From assembly GCA_023954475.1 (NCBI GenBank), contig JAMLHW010000012.1:62001-126000 (forward strand): 64,000 nt of DNA, written 5' to 3'. Positions 37,778 through 47,335 of the stretch are shown here, piece after piece (within the stretch, counting starts at the first letter, position 1; every line of letters starts with the position of its first letter). A program made the position numbers and the translations under genes. The stretch is from Anaerolineae bacterium. GTDB taxonomy: Bacteria; Chloroflexota; Anaerolineae; Promineifilales; Promineifilaceae. A model generated the notes under the pieces. It saw nothing but the letters and a program-made list of their open reading frames with translations, searched no databases and was not told where the DNA came from.

Positions 37778-40700
37778 CTACTTGATGACCAGCCAGGTGA
37801 TCAGCTCAAATTCTGTTTCGCTGGTCGCCTGTTCGGCGCGAGTCGGCAGCAACGCACCGCGCCCCGTCTGTAGCGTCGCCAACGCCCGTTTACGGAAGGT
37901 GTTTTCGATGGAACGCACCGCCTGCGACAGCAGCGCATCGTAATGGGACATGTCGCTTCCATTGTCGGTCTGCCGGTCAAACAGGTGGCACAACTGCTGG
38001 TGCGGTGCGGCGCTTTCGGCACACAGCAGACGGTACATCTCCAAAATCTGCTTCGGCTGGGCAAAAGTGTAGCGCACGATGCGGTCATCGCGCACGTAGA
38101 CAAGAAAGTAGGGTTGTAGCGGGTTGAAGGTACTGCTCTCGGCGGCGATGTCGGGCTGACGCAAACAGTAGATGACGCCGGGGGTAATGGTTGGATAGGC
38201 GGGGTCGGTCGACACGACGGCGTACAGGCCGAACGGCGCTTCTTCGAGCAGCTTGCGGTTGGCCTCGATGTACTTGCTCAACTCGATGCGGAAGTCGTCG
38301 AGCGTGAATTCGTTGAGCGCGACGCTTTCGTTGAAATCTTCGAGATCGAGGATTTCATCTTTCAGGCGCAACAACTGCTTGTCGCGGTAGCGCAGGTCGT
38401 CTTCGATCAGGTCGCGCACGTCCTGCAGCAGGTTGTCCTCCTGCGTGGCGGCGATGTCGACCAGTGCCATGCGCGCTTCGACGCGGTTCTTGAGCTTGAT
38501 GTATTTGTTGAGGTCGGGCGTCGGCCAGAAGTTGACGAGCTGGACCGTTTCGTTGGGGGAGCCGATGCGGTCGATTCGGCCGAAGCGCTGGATGATGCGC
38601 ACGGGGTTCCAGTGAATGTCATAGTTGACTAAATAGTCGCAATCCTGCAAATTCTGCCCTTCCGAAATACAGTCGGTGGCGATCAGCAGGTCGATTTCAC
38701 CGCCCTGCGGCATCGACGGGATTTGCGCACGCCGCTTAGCGTAAGGGGCGAAGTTGGTCAGAATTTGGTTAAAGCGGCCGTCGCCAAACGTCGTCTTGTC
38801 CTTGCCTGAACCGCCCGTCACCAGGGCAACGTGAATACCCAACTCGTTGCGTACCCAGTCGCGCAAATGATCGTAGAGATAGATGGCCGTATCGGCAAAC
38901 GCGGTGAAGACGAGCACCTTGCGGTTGGGGTTACCGTGCTTGTTGGTGGTCGGCTGCTCCACTTTGGCGCGGATCAACTGCTTTAATTCGGCCAGCTTGG
39001 CATCGTGTTCGGGGCGCACCGAATCAGCCAATACAGCGAGCAGATGGAGCTGCTGTTTGTCGGCCCGCAAATCTTGGAGCCAAGTGTCAACATCGAGATG
39101 GACCATCTTGAAGGTCAGCTTCTTGCCCACTTGCAACGCGGCCTGCAGTTCTTCATCGTCGACATCCTCGACCTCCAGCTCGTCAAAGTCAATCTCAGGA
39201 TTGTCGCTGCGGTACTGCTTGAAGCGCTCGATGCGCTGCTCCAGCTCCTCGATTTTGGCAACGGTGCGCTGCATGGTGATGGCAAAGGCATGGACGGAGC
39301 TTTCCAGCCGCTTCAAGAAGTTGACCTTCATCATGCCGATCAGGTAATGCTCGCGCTGCTGCTGGGTAAAGTTTTCGATTTGGTCGACTTCATATTGTTC
39401 AGCATGTTGTGGCAGCACGTAGGCCGACGGGTTGAAGAGTGAAAGGCGGTAGTTGGAGATTTCGTCGTTGAGCTTATCATACGATAGAAAGCGTTCTTTC
39501 AGATCAATCTTTGGATAGTTTGAAACGGGCTTGAGCCGTTCGGGAAAGCCTCCCAGAGTGCTGATCGTCTCCGGGTAAAAGCGTTGGATATGGCGGCGCG
39601 AGCGGGCGATGGTCAACTCATCCAGCAATTTGAAGAATGCGGAGCTGAGGTCTTCCAACAGGTCATTGACCTTGCGCTCGTTCTTTTTTGCCCAGTTGGT
39701 AAAGCTGCGTTGGGCAGTAGCCAGTGTGTCGTTCAGGCTGCGCACGCCAATCGTTTCGCTAAATACATTGTCTTTGCCCTCGGTCAAAAAGTAGATTTGG
39801 TTGCGCAGGTCACGCAGATTATTGTTGACGGGGGTGGCGGAAAGCAGCAGGACGCGCGTCTTGATGCCGCTCTGAATGACGTCCTCCATCAACCGTTCGT
39901 AGCGGCTTTTGCGGATGCGGTTGCCGTCTTCATCGCGCTTGCCTTTGGTATTGTTGCGGAAGTTGTGCGACTCGTCGATGACAATCAGGTCGTAGTTGCC
40001 CCAATTGAGCGTTTCGAGATTGATGTCGCCGGCAAAGCCGCGCTCGCGGTTGAGATCGGTGTGCGACAGGACGGTATACGCGAAGCGGTCGGCGACAAAG
40101 GGGTTGAGTTGGCTGTTGTTTTGTGCCTGATAGACAGTCCAATTTTCGCGGAGCTTCTTGGGACACAGCACGAGCACCCGATAGTTGAGCAGCTCAAAAT
40201 ATTTGATGATCGCCAGCGCTTCGTATGTTTTCCCCAGTCCGACGCTGTCAGCGATGATGCAGCCGTTGTGGCGCAGGATTTTGTTGATGGCTCCCTTGAC
40301 GCCGTCTTTTTGGAACTCGAAGAGCTGGTTCCAGATCGCGCTATCAGTGAGGTGTACATTTTCATCGAGCAGGCCGCCTCGCTCCTGGTCGAGAAGGTAG
40401 CGCTCAAAGATATGGAATAGGGTTTTGTAGTATATGAACTGAGGCGCATTGTCACGATAGAGCTTCGCCAGGTAGGTGAGTACGTCGTCGGTAACGTCTT
40501 TAACCAGGTCGTCATTATCCCACAGTTCGTTGAACCAACGCTTGAGGTCTTCGCGGTCGCGGCGGCTGTCGACTTCGAGGTTGAGTTCAATGTTGTTGCC
40601 GTTTTGGCTGAGGCCCAAGCCACGCACGGTGAAATTGGAGCTGCCAAGAATGACATCGGCAACACCATTATTGTCGATGTGATAGAGCTTGCCATGAAGC

Positions 40701-41071
40701 AGATTGGACTGGCGCATCGAGCGGATCTGTACTTTGGATTTGATCCATGCGGCGCACTGTTTGGCAACGAGTTTTTGCTGTAATTTGTTGGTTAGCTTAA
40801 GGCCATCGTCGGTGATTTCGAATGCTTTGGAGTCAGTTCGGTTGGGATCGAGGGATTTGATGAAGCGCGGCTCGCCAAACAGGAAGCGGAGTTCTTCGAT
40901 CGAGTCGAGTTCATTTTGAAGGGCAGCATAGGCATAGATGGTGAAATAGGCAGAGACGAAAGAGAGTTGAGAACCGGATGTTATTTTTTGCCTAAGAAAA
41001 TCACCAACCGTACCACGATCCATGTTATCCCGAATGCCTGAATTGTGTTGCGATAAGGGCGAGTCTGTCAT
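37778..41071 (-). CDS. PLD-nuclease plus SNF2-type helicase, restriction subunit
   Basis: The 1,097-residue protein begins with a phospholipase-D-like nuclease domain: HGKLYHI (His126, Lys128) and GSSNFTVRG (about 143-151) form one HKD half-site. A superfamily 2 helicase follows, with Walker A IIADSVGLGKTYEAL, Walker B VIDESHNFRN, motif III LLLSATPVNN, and a C-terminal helicase domain with TDCISEGQNLQ and IIQRFGRIDRIGS. A helical insert lies between the lobes. PLD-helicase fusions act as ATP-dependent DNA-cleaving subunits (as in SauUSI). Here it precedes an adenine methylase, implying a protected-self, cut-foreign system close to type I/ISP logic but with a PLD nuclease. The gene contains only one TCGGCCGA copy (near 38575). 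Confidence 0.88.
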   Translation of the reverse strand: MTDSPLSQHNSGIRDNMDRGTVGDFLRQKITSGSQLSFVSAYFTIYAYAALQNELDSIEELRFLFGEPRFIKSLDPNRTDSKAFEITDDGLKLTNKLQQKLVAKQCAAWIKSKVQIRSMRQSNLLHGKLYHIDNNGVADVILGSSNFTVRGLGLSQNGNNIELNLEVDSRRDREDLKRWFNELWDNDDLVKDVTDDVLTYLAKLYRDNAPQFIYYKTLFHIFERYLLDQERGGLLDENVHLTDSAIWNQLFEFQKDGVKGAINKILRHNGCIIADSVGLGKTYEALAIIKYFELLNYRVLVLCPKKLRENWTVYQAQNNSQLNPFVADRFAYTVLSHTDLNRERGFAGDINLETLNWGNYDLIVIDESHNFRNNTKGKRDEDGNRIRKSRYERLMEDVIQSGIKTRVLLLSATPVNNNLRDLRNQIYFLTEGKDNVFSETIGVRSLNDTLATAQRSFTNWAKKNERKVNDLLEDLSSAFFKLLDELTIARSRRHIQRFYPETISTLGGFPERLKPVSNYPKIDLKERFLSYDKLNDEISNYRLSLFNPSAYVLPQHAEQYEVDQIENFTQQQREHYLIGMMKVNFLKRLESSVHAFAITMQRTVAKIEELEQRIERFKQYRSDNPEIDFDELEVEDVDDEELQAALQVGKKLTFKMVHLDVDTWLQDLRADKQQLHLLAVLADSVRPEHDAKLAELKQLIRAKVEQPTTNKHGNPNRKVLVFTAFADTAIYLYDHLRDWVRNELGIHVALVTGGSGKDKTTFGDGRFNQILTNFAPYAKRRAQIPSMPQGGEIDLLIATDCISEGQNLQDCDYLVNYDIHWNPVRIIQRFGRIDRIGSPNETVQLVNFWPTPDLNKYIKLKNRVEARMALVDIAATQEDNLLQDVRDLIEDDLRYRDKQLLRLKDEILDLEDFNESVALNEFTLDDFRIELSKYIEANRKLLEEAPFGLYAVVSTDPAYPTITPGVIYCLRQPDIAAESSTFNPLQPYFLVYVRDDRIVRYTFAQPKQILEMYRLLCAESAAPHQQLCHLFDRQTDNGSDMSHYDALLSQAVRSIENTFRKRALATLQTGRGALLPTRAEQATSETEFELITWLVIK

Positions 41072-41844
41072 CTAGCATTCCCTATGAATTGAGAAAAGGC
41101 TATTGGAGAATACAGAGAGAATAGAAAAGAGGGTATATTGCAGTCTAAAATTGAAACGGCATAGCGTGTCGTGCCGTGAGGAAACTCCTTAGAAGCAGCA
41201 TGCAAAAAACCAACGGCGACGTCAAATGTCAACAAATCGACATTGTTTGTGAAATCAGCACGGCATAAGCTCAATGATAACACCCCAATTCACTGTTGAA
41301 ACACTCTAAGTACTCTGTAACAAAAGAAGCCTAGCTTTTTCGTCTGGTTCAAACTCTACTCATAGCAAAAGCTAGGCTTCTAAAAACTTCCGTTACAGTG
41401 TACTAAGTTCGGGATGGTTATATCATCAATGAATGAGACGTGCACGTTTGGGGTTTACACAGTAGTTTTCTACTGCCTCTGAGGTAGCGTAGTATACCGA
41501 TCAGAGGATTTTCATGATATGTACGGAATGGGCTATATAGCATGCGCCCGCTTTATCTCAGGCTGCTCTTATATGGTTGAGCCTCACCTGGTGATTGGCT
41601 CGATTCTTGGAACGGCAAAGACCAGGCTACGCCCAGCCAATAGCGACATCACAGCCGATTTTGGGGCGCATGGATTGAGGATATTCCACGATGCAATAAA
41701 TAGGCGCACACAATGTGGCTCCTGCATATGTTTCACCAAACGTGAAACCGTCACGTGTCTGGAAATTTCTTGACATACAAGCCTAAAATTTGAGATGATA
41801 CTGAGTAGTCATATCAATGGGGATTGCGACACAAGGAGCCTGAC
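41072..41844. other. 773-bp spacer with inverted repeats and a putative promoter
   Basis: No gene is supported on either strand. The spacer contains a long imperfect inverted repeat (41306-41407, listed separately), an ACGTG-N6-CACGT dyad near 41740-41756, and a TTGACA at 41770-41775 with AGATGA 17 bp on, about 50 bp before the start of the secreted-protein gene at 41845. The absence of TCGGCCGA fits recently acquired or non-core DNA. Confidence 0.5.
41306..41407. repeat. Long inverted repeat, MITE-like
   Basis: AGAAGCCTAGCTTTT (41325-41339) is repeated exactly, inverted, as AAAAGCTAGGCTTCT (41367-41381), with a 27-base loop. Flanking it, CTAAGTACTCTGTAAC (41306-41321) pairs with GTTACAGTGTACTAAG (41392-41407) with a few mismatches. 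The whole 102-bp unit is a near-symmetric foldback. It could be a miniature inverted-repeat element, or a bidirectional terminator with an A/T tract at the inner stem ends. Confidence 0.7.
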
Positions 41845-43737
41845 ATGTTACCGCGTCCTATCGTTTCTCGTCTTGGCTGGTTTATCTTCTGCTTCGCTTT
41901 GATCACGACGGCCGTGATCATCATTTCGCGTCCGACGGCAACTGCATCTGTTACTACTACTGAGTTTGACCTGAGCCATATCGACATTGTCGCTCATCTG
42001 AATGTCTCCGGAACAACGGAACTCGAACGTTTACTGGCGACCAACCCGGCGAATCTCGGGTTCTTTGCCGCCAACATGCCTGGAACCCAGGCATACGATG
42101 GCGGCTGGGCTATTATTGACCTGAATCAGCTCGACGCCGGAGTCGAGACTGCTCTCATCACTTTCCAGCCCTCCCCTATCTATTACGAAGCCGGTGGTGT
42201 CGCAAGTGACGGTCATTTCGCCGCATTGCGCGAGGATGCGCGAATTTGGGCGGAAAACAATCGCAATGATGTCGTTGTCTACGATGTTTCCAATCCGGCT
42301 GAGCCAATGCTTTATGGTGAATTTCGTCTGGAAAAACCGCCCGAGGTGTGGAGAAATATCATCTACGACATGGTCATTTACGGTGATCGCGCTTATTTGA
42401 AGGCTGTTGTGCTGGGCACTGTTCCCGACTTCGACTTCCGCGGCATCATTGTCGTCGATTTGAGTAGCCCCGATCCCGATACCCAGCAACTACCGGAGTT
42501 GGCTCGTTATGCCTATCCCGTTACGAGTCCGCTGCTGAGTCTGGACGACACGCTCTATGCTGCGTCGGAAGACGGCACGATTTATGTCTTTAAATTTACC
42601 CCTGACTTCCATCTGGTAGGCACCTATGCAGCGGGAAGCAATTTGATGATGGATTTGGCTTATGAAGGTGGTGTAATCGGCCGAATCGACGACCAACCCA
42701 CTCTAATCGATTTCGCTGCCGGGGGTGTCGATACCCCAGTTGTAAAACCGATCTTTGGCGGAACCTTCGCCGCTGAAACCACGACTGGTGACTTATTGTG
42801 GGGGCAAGGACGTGGTCACGACACAGTCGCCATTTGGCTAGAGGACGCGAGTGAGTTCTTGTACGGCTTCACGGTGGGTTCGGTGGATGCGTCGGTTCGG
42901 CGCGCCGCTGTCGCTACGACTGCGCCTATGACAGAGGGTGATTACCTTTTGGTCGACTGGACCGATCTATACCGGTTGCGTCAGGACGGCTGGCGACCCC
43001 GCGCTGAAATTCTAGCTGTTGAACCGGGCCTTGAGGTCAACGGCCTACCACTCTCCCCAGGCGAGCGCGTAACTATTGAAACGGGCTGCGAACTGGTTTG
43101 CCAATTAGCAGCACAAACCCACGCGGGTAACGATACTGTATCATCTAATGCACCGTCTGCGGTCGACGGCGCTTGCGAATCTGCTGTAGCCGCTGTTTGT
43201 GCCGACGGGAGCGAAGCTCAATCTCTTTTTGGAATGGCAGCAGTCCTACAAGCAAACACCTACTGCACCTATCTTGAGAATCATATTGACGAGTCTTATG
43301 AGGATTGTATTGAACCCGCAGTCTATCAGTACATGTGGCTCTACTGGTATGCACTGAGTCTGCTCTGTGGCGGTAGCCCGATTCAGTCGGCGAGTGGCAA
43401 TATGGCTGTGGCGGAAAGCGACGCGGTGCTCCGCTTCAATTTACCAGAGGGTGGTTACACTGTTGCAAGCGAGGTGGATGGGCTGGTCTTTGCGTTGGAC
43501 ACGCCGTATGCTTCGGCCACTGCCACCGGTCCGGGAAGCATAGAGGCGTTTGTTTATCTGCCGGCAGAGGCCAGTGTTTTTGTAGCCACTGACACGCCGC
43601 TGACCATCAAACCGGACAATCCGGCGCTGGCTACATTTACTTTGGAGCCGGGACAGATTGTCGGTGTAACGGCAGATGACATTCTACCGTTGGAGTCATC
43701 TGCTCACACTGTGTTCCTGCCCTTTGTCGATAGTTAA
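41845..43737 (+). CDS. Secreted protein of unknown function with propeller-like repeats
   Basis: I choose ATG 41845, which follows AAGGAG at the right distance; an upstream in-frame ATG at 41824 lacks one. The 630-residue product starts with a signal peptide (GWFIFCFALITTAVIIIS, then TATA-SV). Residues about 30-330 hold repeated beta segments (DVVVYDVSNPAEPMLYGEFR, GIIVVDLSSPDPDTQQLPEL, YAASEDGTIYVFKF) like LVIVD-type beta-propellers. A middle region (about 415-500) is rich in cysteines, probably disulphide-bonded. It ends HTVFLPFVDS. A role at the cell surface is likely, but no enzymatic motif is seen. It stands alone between two defence-like loci. Confidence 0.75.
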   Translation: MLPRPIVSRLGWFIFCFALITTAVIIISRPTATASVTTTEFDLSHIDIVAHLNVSGTTELERLLATNPANLGFFAANMPGTQAYDGGWAIIDLNQLDAGVETALITFQPSPIYYEAGGVASDGHFAALREDARIWAENNRNDVVVYDVSNPAEPMLYGEFRLEKPPEVWRNIIYDMVIYGDRAYLKAVVLGTVPDFDFRGIIVVDLSSPDPDTQQLPELARYAYPVTSPLLSLDDTLYAASEDGTIYVFKFTPDFHLVGTYAAGSNLMMDLAYEGGVIGRIDDQPTLIDFAAGGVDTPVVKPIFGGTFAAETTTGDLLWGQGRGHDTVAIWLEDASEFLYGFTVGSVDASVRRAAVATTAPMTEGDYLLVDWTDLYRLRQDGWRPRAEILAVEPGLEVNGLPLSPGERVTIETGCELVCQLAAQTHAGNDTVSSNAPSAVDGACESAVAAVCADGSEAQSLFGMAAVLQANTYCTYLENHIDESYEDCIEPAVYQYMWLYWYALSLLCGGSPIQSASGNMAVAESDAVLRFNLPEGGYTVASEVDGLVFALDTPYASATATGPGSIEAFVYLPAEASVFVATDTPLTIKPDNPALATFTLEPGQIVGVTADDILPLESSAHTVFLPFVDS

Positions 43738-43890
43738 ATCGCCTGTTTTCCAGCGGATGCCTAGCATCGGTTCGTGTCCGGGCGGTGTCAAATTGCACCT
43801 TCAACCGAGCTCATGCGTTAGTGCGTAGAAAGCCAATCGCGTCCCAATGAAAAAGGCTCTTGTCGGAACGATGGGTCAGTCGATTTCAAG

Positions 43891-45915
43891 TTAGCGCAAC
43901 AGTGCGTACAATTGATCGCTAAGGGGCACGCCGGTGATGAGTGACGCGGTGGTGTAAAATCGGCCGAAATCCTCCCACCCGATTTGCGCCAGCGCCGCCG
44001 TCACCGCCACGCCACGTGGCAACAGTGCATGAAAACGCCCCATTTGCAGCCGCTCAGCCAACAACCACGCTAGCTTGCGGGCTGCCTGCTCCGCCGCTAG
44101 TGCGTTCCAGGCGGGCAACAATGCCAACGGCTCATGCAAATAGAGACAAAACTCATTAGTGTACTCCGCCGCATGTGTCCCCAAAAGCGCTGCCAGCAAT
44201 TCTCCCCAAATCGTGCCGCAGAAATGAAACAGCCACATGCCGCTCTCCGTGCGCAACGTCGCCATTTGGCCCGGCTTAAACAGGAGTTCGCGGGCCACTG
44301 CCTGTGTCACGGCAAACGGTATGGCCGCATAAGTAGTTCGATAACGCAATACTTCCTGCGGTGCCTGCCCCTCAGCGGACGCCAGCCCAAATCGGTTTCC
44401 GTCATGCCAGACGACGCGCTGCGTTTTGCCGCCAAACAATACCAGTGTCCCAACGTCCGGTTTGCGATCCGTGTAGGCGATGGTGCGATTGGTGTACGCA
44501 TCGACCGCTGCCAGTGCCAGCACATCCGCGCCAATGTTACTGTAAATTTCGTGACGGTCGATCAGTTCTTGCAGCCGTGCAGCCGGCTTCCAGTCACCGA
44601 TGCGCCCGCTCTGCAAATAGTCGGTGAAAACCAGTTCAGCTAAGATGGTGCGAATGGCATCGCTGCTGACGGAGGTAGGTGCCAGGCGGCGCACGTCGGC
44701 GTAGCGCACGCTGCCGGTGGGGCTTTGCTTGATCAGACTAAAGATTTGCTGGACAAGAATGGACGGACGAAAGGCGTAAGACGCAGCGTCCGCAGAGTCA
44801 GACTGCGGCGGCGTGTTTGCCAGTGCCAACAGCCCACTGAAACGTGCCCATTCGGCCGATGATTTAGGCAAACACAAGACGCTGGTTTCGGCCGAACGGC
44901 GGCTGCCGCGCCCAATACGCTGCAAGAACGATGTGAGTGTGGGTGGTGCGCCTAGCAACACCACATCCTCGACGCTTCCAATGTCGATGCCCAGCTCCAG
45001 CGTCGATGTCGTCACACAAACAGCGACCGATGCGGCGGCAAATTCTGTCTCGACTTCATAGCGCAGCCTGGCGTCGAGATTGCCGTAATGAACGAATACC
45101 TGCGCTTCATGCTGCATATTTTGGCGTAGATAAGCCGCCGTTCGCTCCACTTCGTCACGGGTATTGCAAAACAGCAGTGTCTTGCGGGCAGCACGGTCGG
45201 CAAGCCGGTCAACCAATTCATCGAGGTCGTAAAGCGGCGCGATGTCGGCCACAATGGCTCGTTGGCCCGGCACCTCGATCACGACGCCGTTGTTCAGATA
45301 TCGCTGCGCCACACCCGCCGGGTCGGGAACGGTAGCAGAAAGCAGCACGCGTTGTAGGTTGACGCAGTCGGGGGTGGCGTAGTGGCGAATGCGCTCAATG
45401 CGCGGTAGCAGGCAGCGCAGATGGTCACCGCGCGGCGTGTTGTCGAACAGGTGAACCTCGTCGATGATGACAGCTTGCAGAGGAATGAAGAGGCGCGGGT
45501 TACGGGTGAGCAGGGAATCGGCCGATTCCGGAGTCGTGATCAGTACACACGGCGTTCCCTTGAGTGCTGCCACATCTCCTGTTTTCATCGCCAAAGCTAT
45601 GCCGCTATCCGTCAGATGGTCACGCAAGCGGTCGTATAAGTTGCGCACCAGGGCACGTGTCGGGCAGATGTAGAGCAAAGTCAACGTCGCTGTGGGTGCG
45701 GTCAATTGCACCCACAGTCTTTCCACGAGCGGTGCTACCACTGCTTCCGTTTTGCCCGCTGCTGTGGTTGCGACGACCAGTGCATCGCGGCCTGCCAGAA
45801 GCGGCGGAATCGTGCGCCGTTGCACCGTTGTCAAGTTGCCGTGGCGGCTGAAAAACAGGGGCCAAGTGTGGAATAATTGTGCCTTGACGGCTTGGGCAGC
45901 GCGGTGAGCAGACAT
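43891..45915 (-). CDS. Lhr/BrxH-like superfamily 2 helicase of a four-gene operon
   Basis: The 674-residue protein has both RecA lobes: Q-motif region TTVQRRTIPPLLAGRDAL, Walker A ATTAAGKTEAVV, Walker B VIIDEVHLFDN (DEVH box), motif III VLLSATVPDP, motif IV LLFCNTRDEVERT, motif V TSTLELGIDIGSVE and motif VI QRIGRGSRR. About 290 C-terminal residues follow (winged-helix and Lhr-like region). It most resembles Lhr-type helicases associated with BREX (BrxHI/BrxHII). It is the last gene of a tight operon, 12 bp after a P-loop ATPase gene. Four TCGGCCGA copies suggest it is long resident in this genome. Confidence 0.85.
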   Translation of the reverse strand: MSAHRAAQAVKAQLFHTWPLFFSRHGNLTTVQRRTIPPLLAGRDALVVATTAAGKTEAVVAPLVERLWVQLTAPTATLTLLYICPTRALVRNLYDRLRDHLTDSGIALAMKTGDVAALKGTPCVLITTPESADSLLTRNPRLFIPLQAVIIDEVHLFDNTPRGDHLRCLLPRIERIRHYATPDCVNLQRVLLSATVPDPAGVAQRYLNNGVVIEVPGQRAIVADIAPLYDLDELVDRLADRAARKTLLFCNTRDEVERTAAYLRQNMQHEAQVFVHYGNLDARLRYEVETEFAAASVAVCVTTSTLELGIDIGSVEDVVLLGAPPTLTSFLQRIGRGSRRSAETSVLCLPKSSAEWARFSGLLALANTPPQSDSADAASYAFRPSILVQQIFSLIKQSPTGSVRYADVRRLAPTSVSSDAIRTILAELVFTDYLQSGRIGDWKPAARLQELIDRHEIYSNIGADVLALAAVDAYTNRTIAYTDRKPDVGTLVLFGGKTQRVVWHDGNRFGLASAEGQAPQEVLRYRTTYAAIPFAVTQAVARELLFKPGQMATLRTESGMWLFHFCGTIWGELLAALLGTHAAEYTNEFCLYLHEPLALLPAWNALAAEQAARKLAWLLAERLQMGRFHALLPRGVAVTAALAQIGWEDFGRFYTTASLITGVPLSDQLYALLR

Positions 45916-45927
45916 CAGGCCGCAGGT

Positions 45928-47313
45928 TTAGCGTATGTGTGCACGCAATTCGTCAAGCAAATGGGCGACATCGTAATCGGGATACAGATAGAGCAAGTCG
46001 AACAACTCGATGGCCAGACGCACGGCTTGCCGCATCGACAGCCGCTCGTTGCGCAGCCCGTAAGCCAGCAATTCGGCCGACGCTCTGCGCACTTGTTTTT
46101 GCCGCTCTCCACTCTCATAGGCGTACGCCTGCGCATGATATACCAGTACCTGCAGCAGGAATTGACTGACTTCTTGCGGCGTGACCTGCGGATCGAGGTG
46201 GAAAATCTGCTCGTCCGTCAACCATTGCTGCAGCGGCATTCGGTTGTCGCTGCGCGTGACGGTAAACAAGAAGAACAGCCCCTGCCCCTGGTCATAGGCA
46301 ATGGGATAGTCGCGCCAGCGGTGTTGGGGGAAATTCTCGGCTTGCAGTAAATTTTGCTGCCCGCGCAAGGCGGCGTAAATCACCGCCTGAAAAAAGGTCG
46401 ACGCTTTGGGCCGCTGGTACGGGTAGAGCAGCGAATAGCTCTCAGCTTCGTCGACGAGCAAGCACAGCCCGCCATAGCCGTTGAGCCGCGCTAGTGTACT
46501 GACACCAGTCAGCAGATAAGCGATTTGGCGGGCGTTGTGGCCCACTTTATAGATCGAGGGGAATTTGACGCCGCGTGGCATCCCGCGCAGTGAGCGTGGT
46601 TTGCGCCCGCCTGCCAGCCAGTGCATCCACGTCTGGCGGCGGCGGGTGGCACTGATATTACTCAACATAGTGAGGCCAAGAACCAGCGGATCGATTTGAG
46701 CCGGTGACAGATCACGCAGTTGACCAGGGATGATGACGGAGTCGGCCGATTGTGTTAACAGGCGTGACAATCCCCGCTCGTCCGTATCGGGATAGCGCAG
46801 GTGGGTCATCGCTTCGCGGTAGACGGCAAAACCGCGATGCGGCGGCAACTCCTGCAGGTCAAGGCTGATCGCGGCTACGAGGAAGTTGCGTTGCAGCGCC
46901 TCATGGGCGGCCAGTTCGACAAGATGGCTCTTGCCAAAGCCGTATTCGCCTACAACTGCTCGCACTGCCCCGCCGTCCCGCTGGGTCTGTTCCAGCGCCT
47001 GCCGCAAACTAGCTTGTTCGGGAGCCAGTCCGATGGTCAGTTCGCTAACGTGTTGCGCCGGCGCGATGCCGACACGCAGGGCTTCGATCAGTTGCCGTGC
47101 CGCCAGTTGGTCGCGTGGCATCGGCGATGGTGGGATAAACGGGGTATGGTGGGGTTGGGGAATAGTAGGAAGCAATTCGGCCGAAAACTCCGCACTCGGT
47201 CGCCGAAAGCGCAGCCCGTTTTCGAACCGCACCAGCCACTCATAGCCGTTGCGGTAGGTTGCCAGCACCTGACCGCGACCAAATTGAGGGTGTTCAACCT
47301 GTTGACCAATCAT
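45928..47313 (-). CDS. BrxD-like P-loop ATPase with N-terminal DUF3553-like domain
   Basis: I start at ATG 47313 (MIGQQVEHPQFGRGQVLATY); the frame could also open with TTG 47328. Residues 1-45 look like a small SH3-like DUF3553 module (QFGRGQVLATYRNGYEWLVR). The rest is a DUF2791/BrxD-type ATPase: Walker A VVGEYGFGKSHLVELA, Walker B GLCLLVDEAESYSLL, and a sensor-like FLFTVTRSDNR. In BREX type 2-like systems BrxD pairs with the BrxHI helicase, and here the helicase gene is directly downstream (12 bp). The second ATPase gene is 23 bp upstream. These ATPases probably form a complex on DNA; the role is inferred. Confidence 0.8.
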   Translation of the reverse strand: MIGQQVEHPQFGRGQVLATYRNGYEWLVRFENGLRFRRPSAEFSAELLPTIPQPHHTPFIPPSPMPRDQLAARQLIEALRVGIAPAQHVSELTIGLAPEQASLRQALEQTQRDGGAVRAVVGEYGFGKSHLVELAAHEALQRNFLVAAISLDLQELPPHRGFAVYREAMTHLRYPDTDERGLSRLLTQSADSVIIPGQLRDLSPAQIDPLVLGLTMLSNISATRRRQTWMHWLAGGRKPRSLRGMPRGVKFPSIYKVGHNARQIAYLLTGVSTLARLNGYGGLCLLVDEAESYSLLYPYQRPKASTFFQAVIYAALRGQQNLLQAENFPQHRWRDYPIAYDQGQGLFFLFTVTRSDNRMPLQQWLTDEQIFHLDPQVTPQEVSQFLLQVLVYHAQAYAYESGERQKQVRRASAELLAYGLRNERLSMRQAVRLAIELFDLLYLYPDYDVAHLLDELRAHIR

Positions 47314-47335
47314 CTTTGGGAAACACAATCGGGGA

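Noticed and set aside
39584-40420. Plus-strand 278-codon frame opposite the PLD-helicase
   Set aside because: It overlaps conserved helicase motifs on the other strand and has no recognisable domain.
41072-41844. tRNA or small-RNA gene in the long spacer
   Set aside because: The foldback does not form a cloverleaf and lacks tRNA-conserved positions; no other RNA signature was found.
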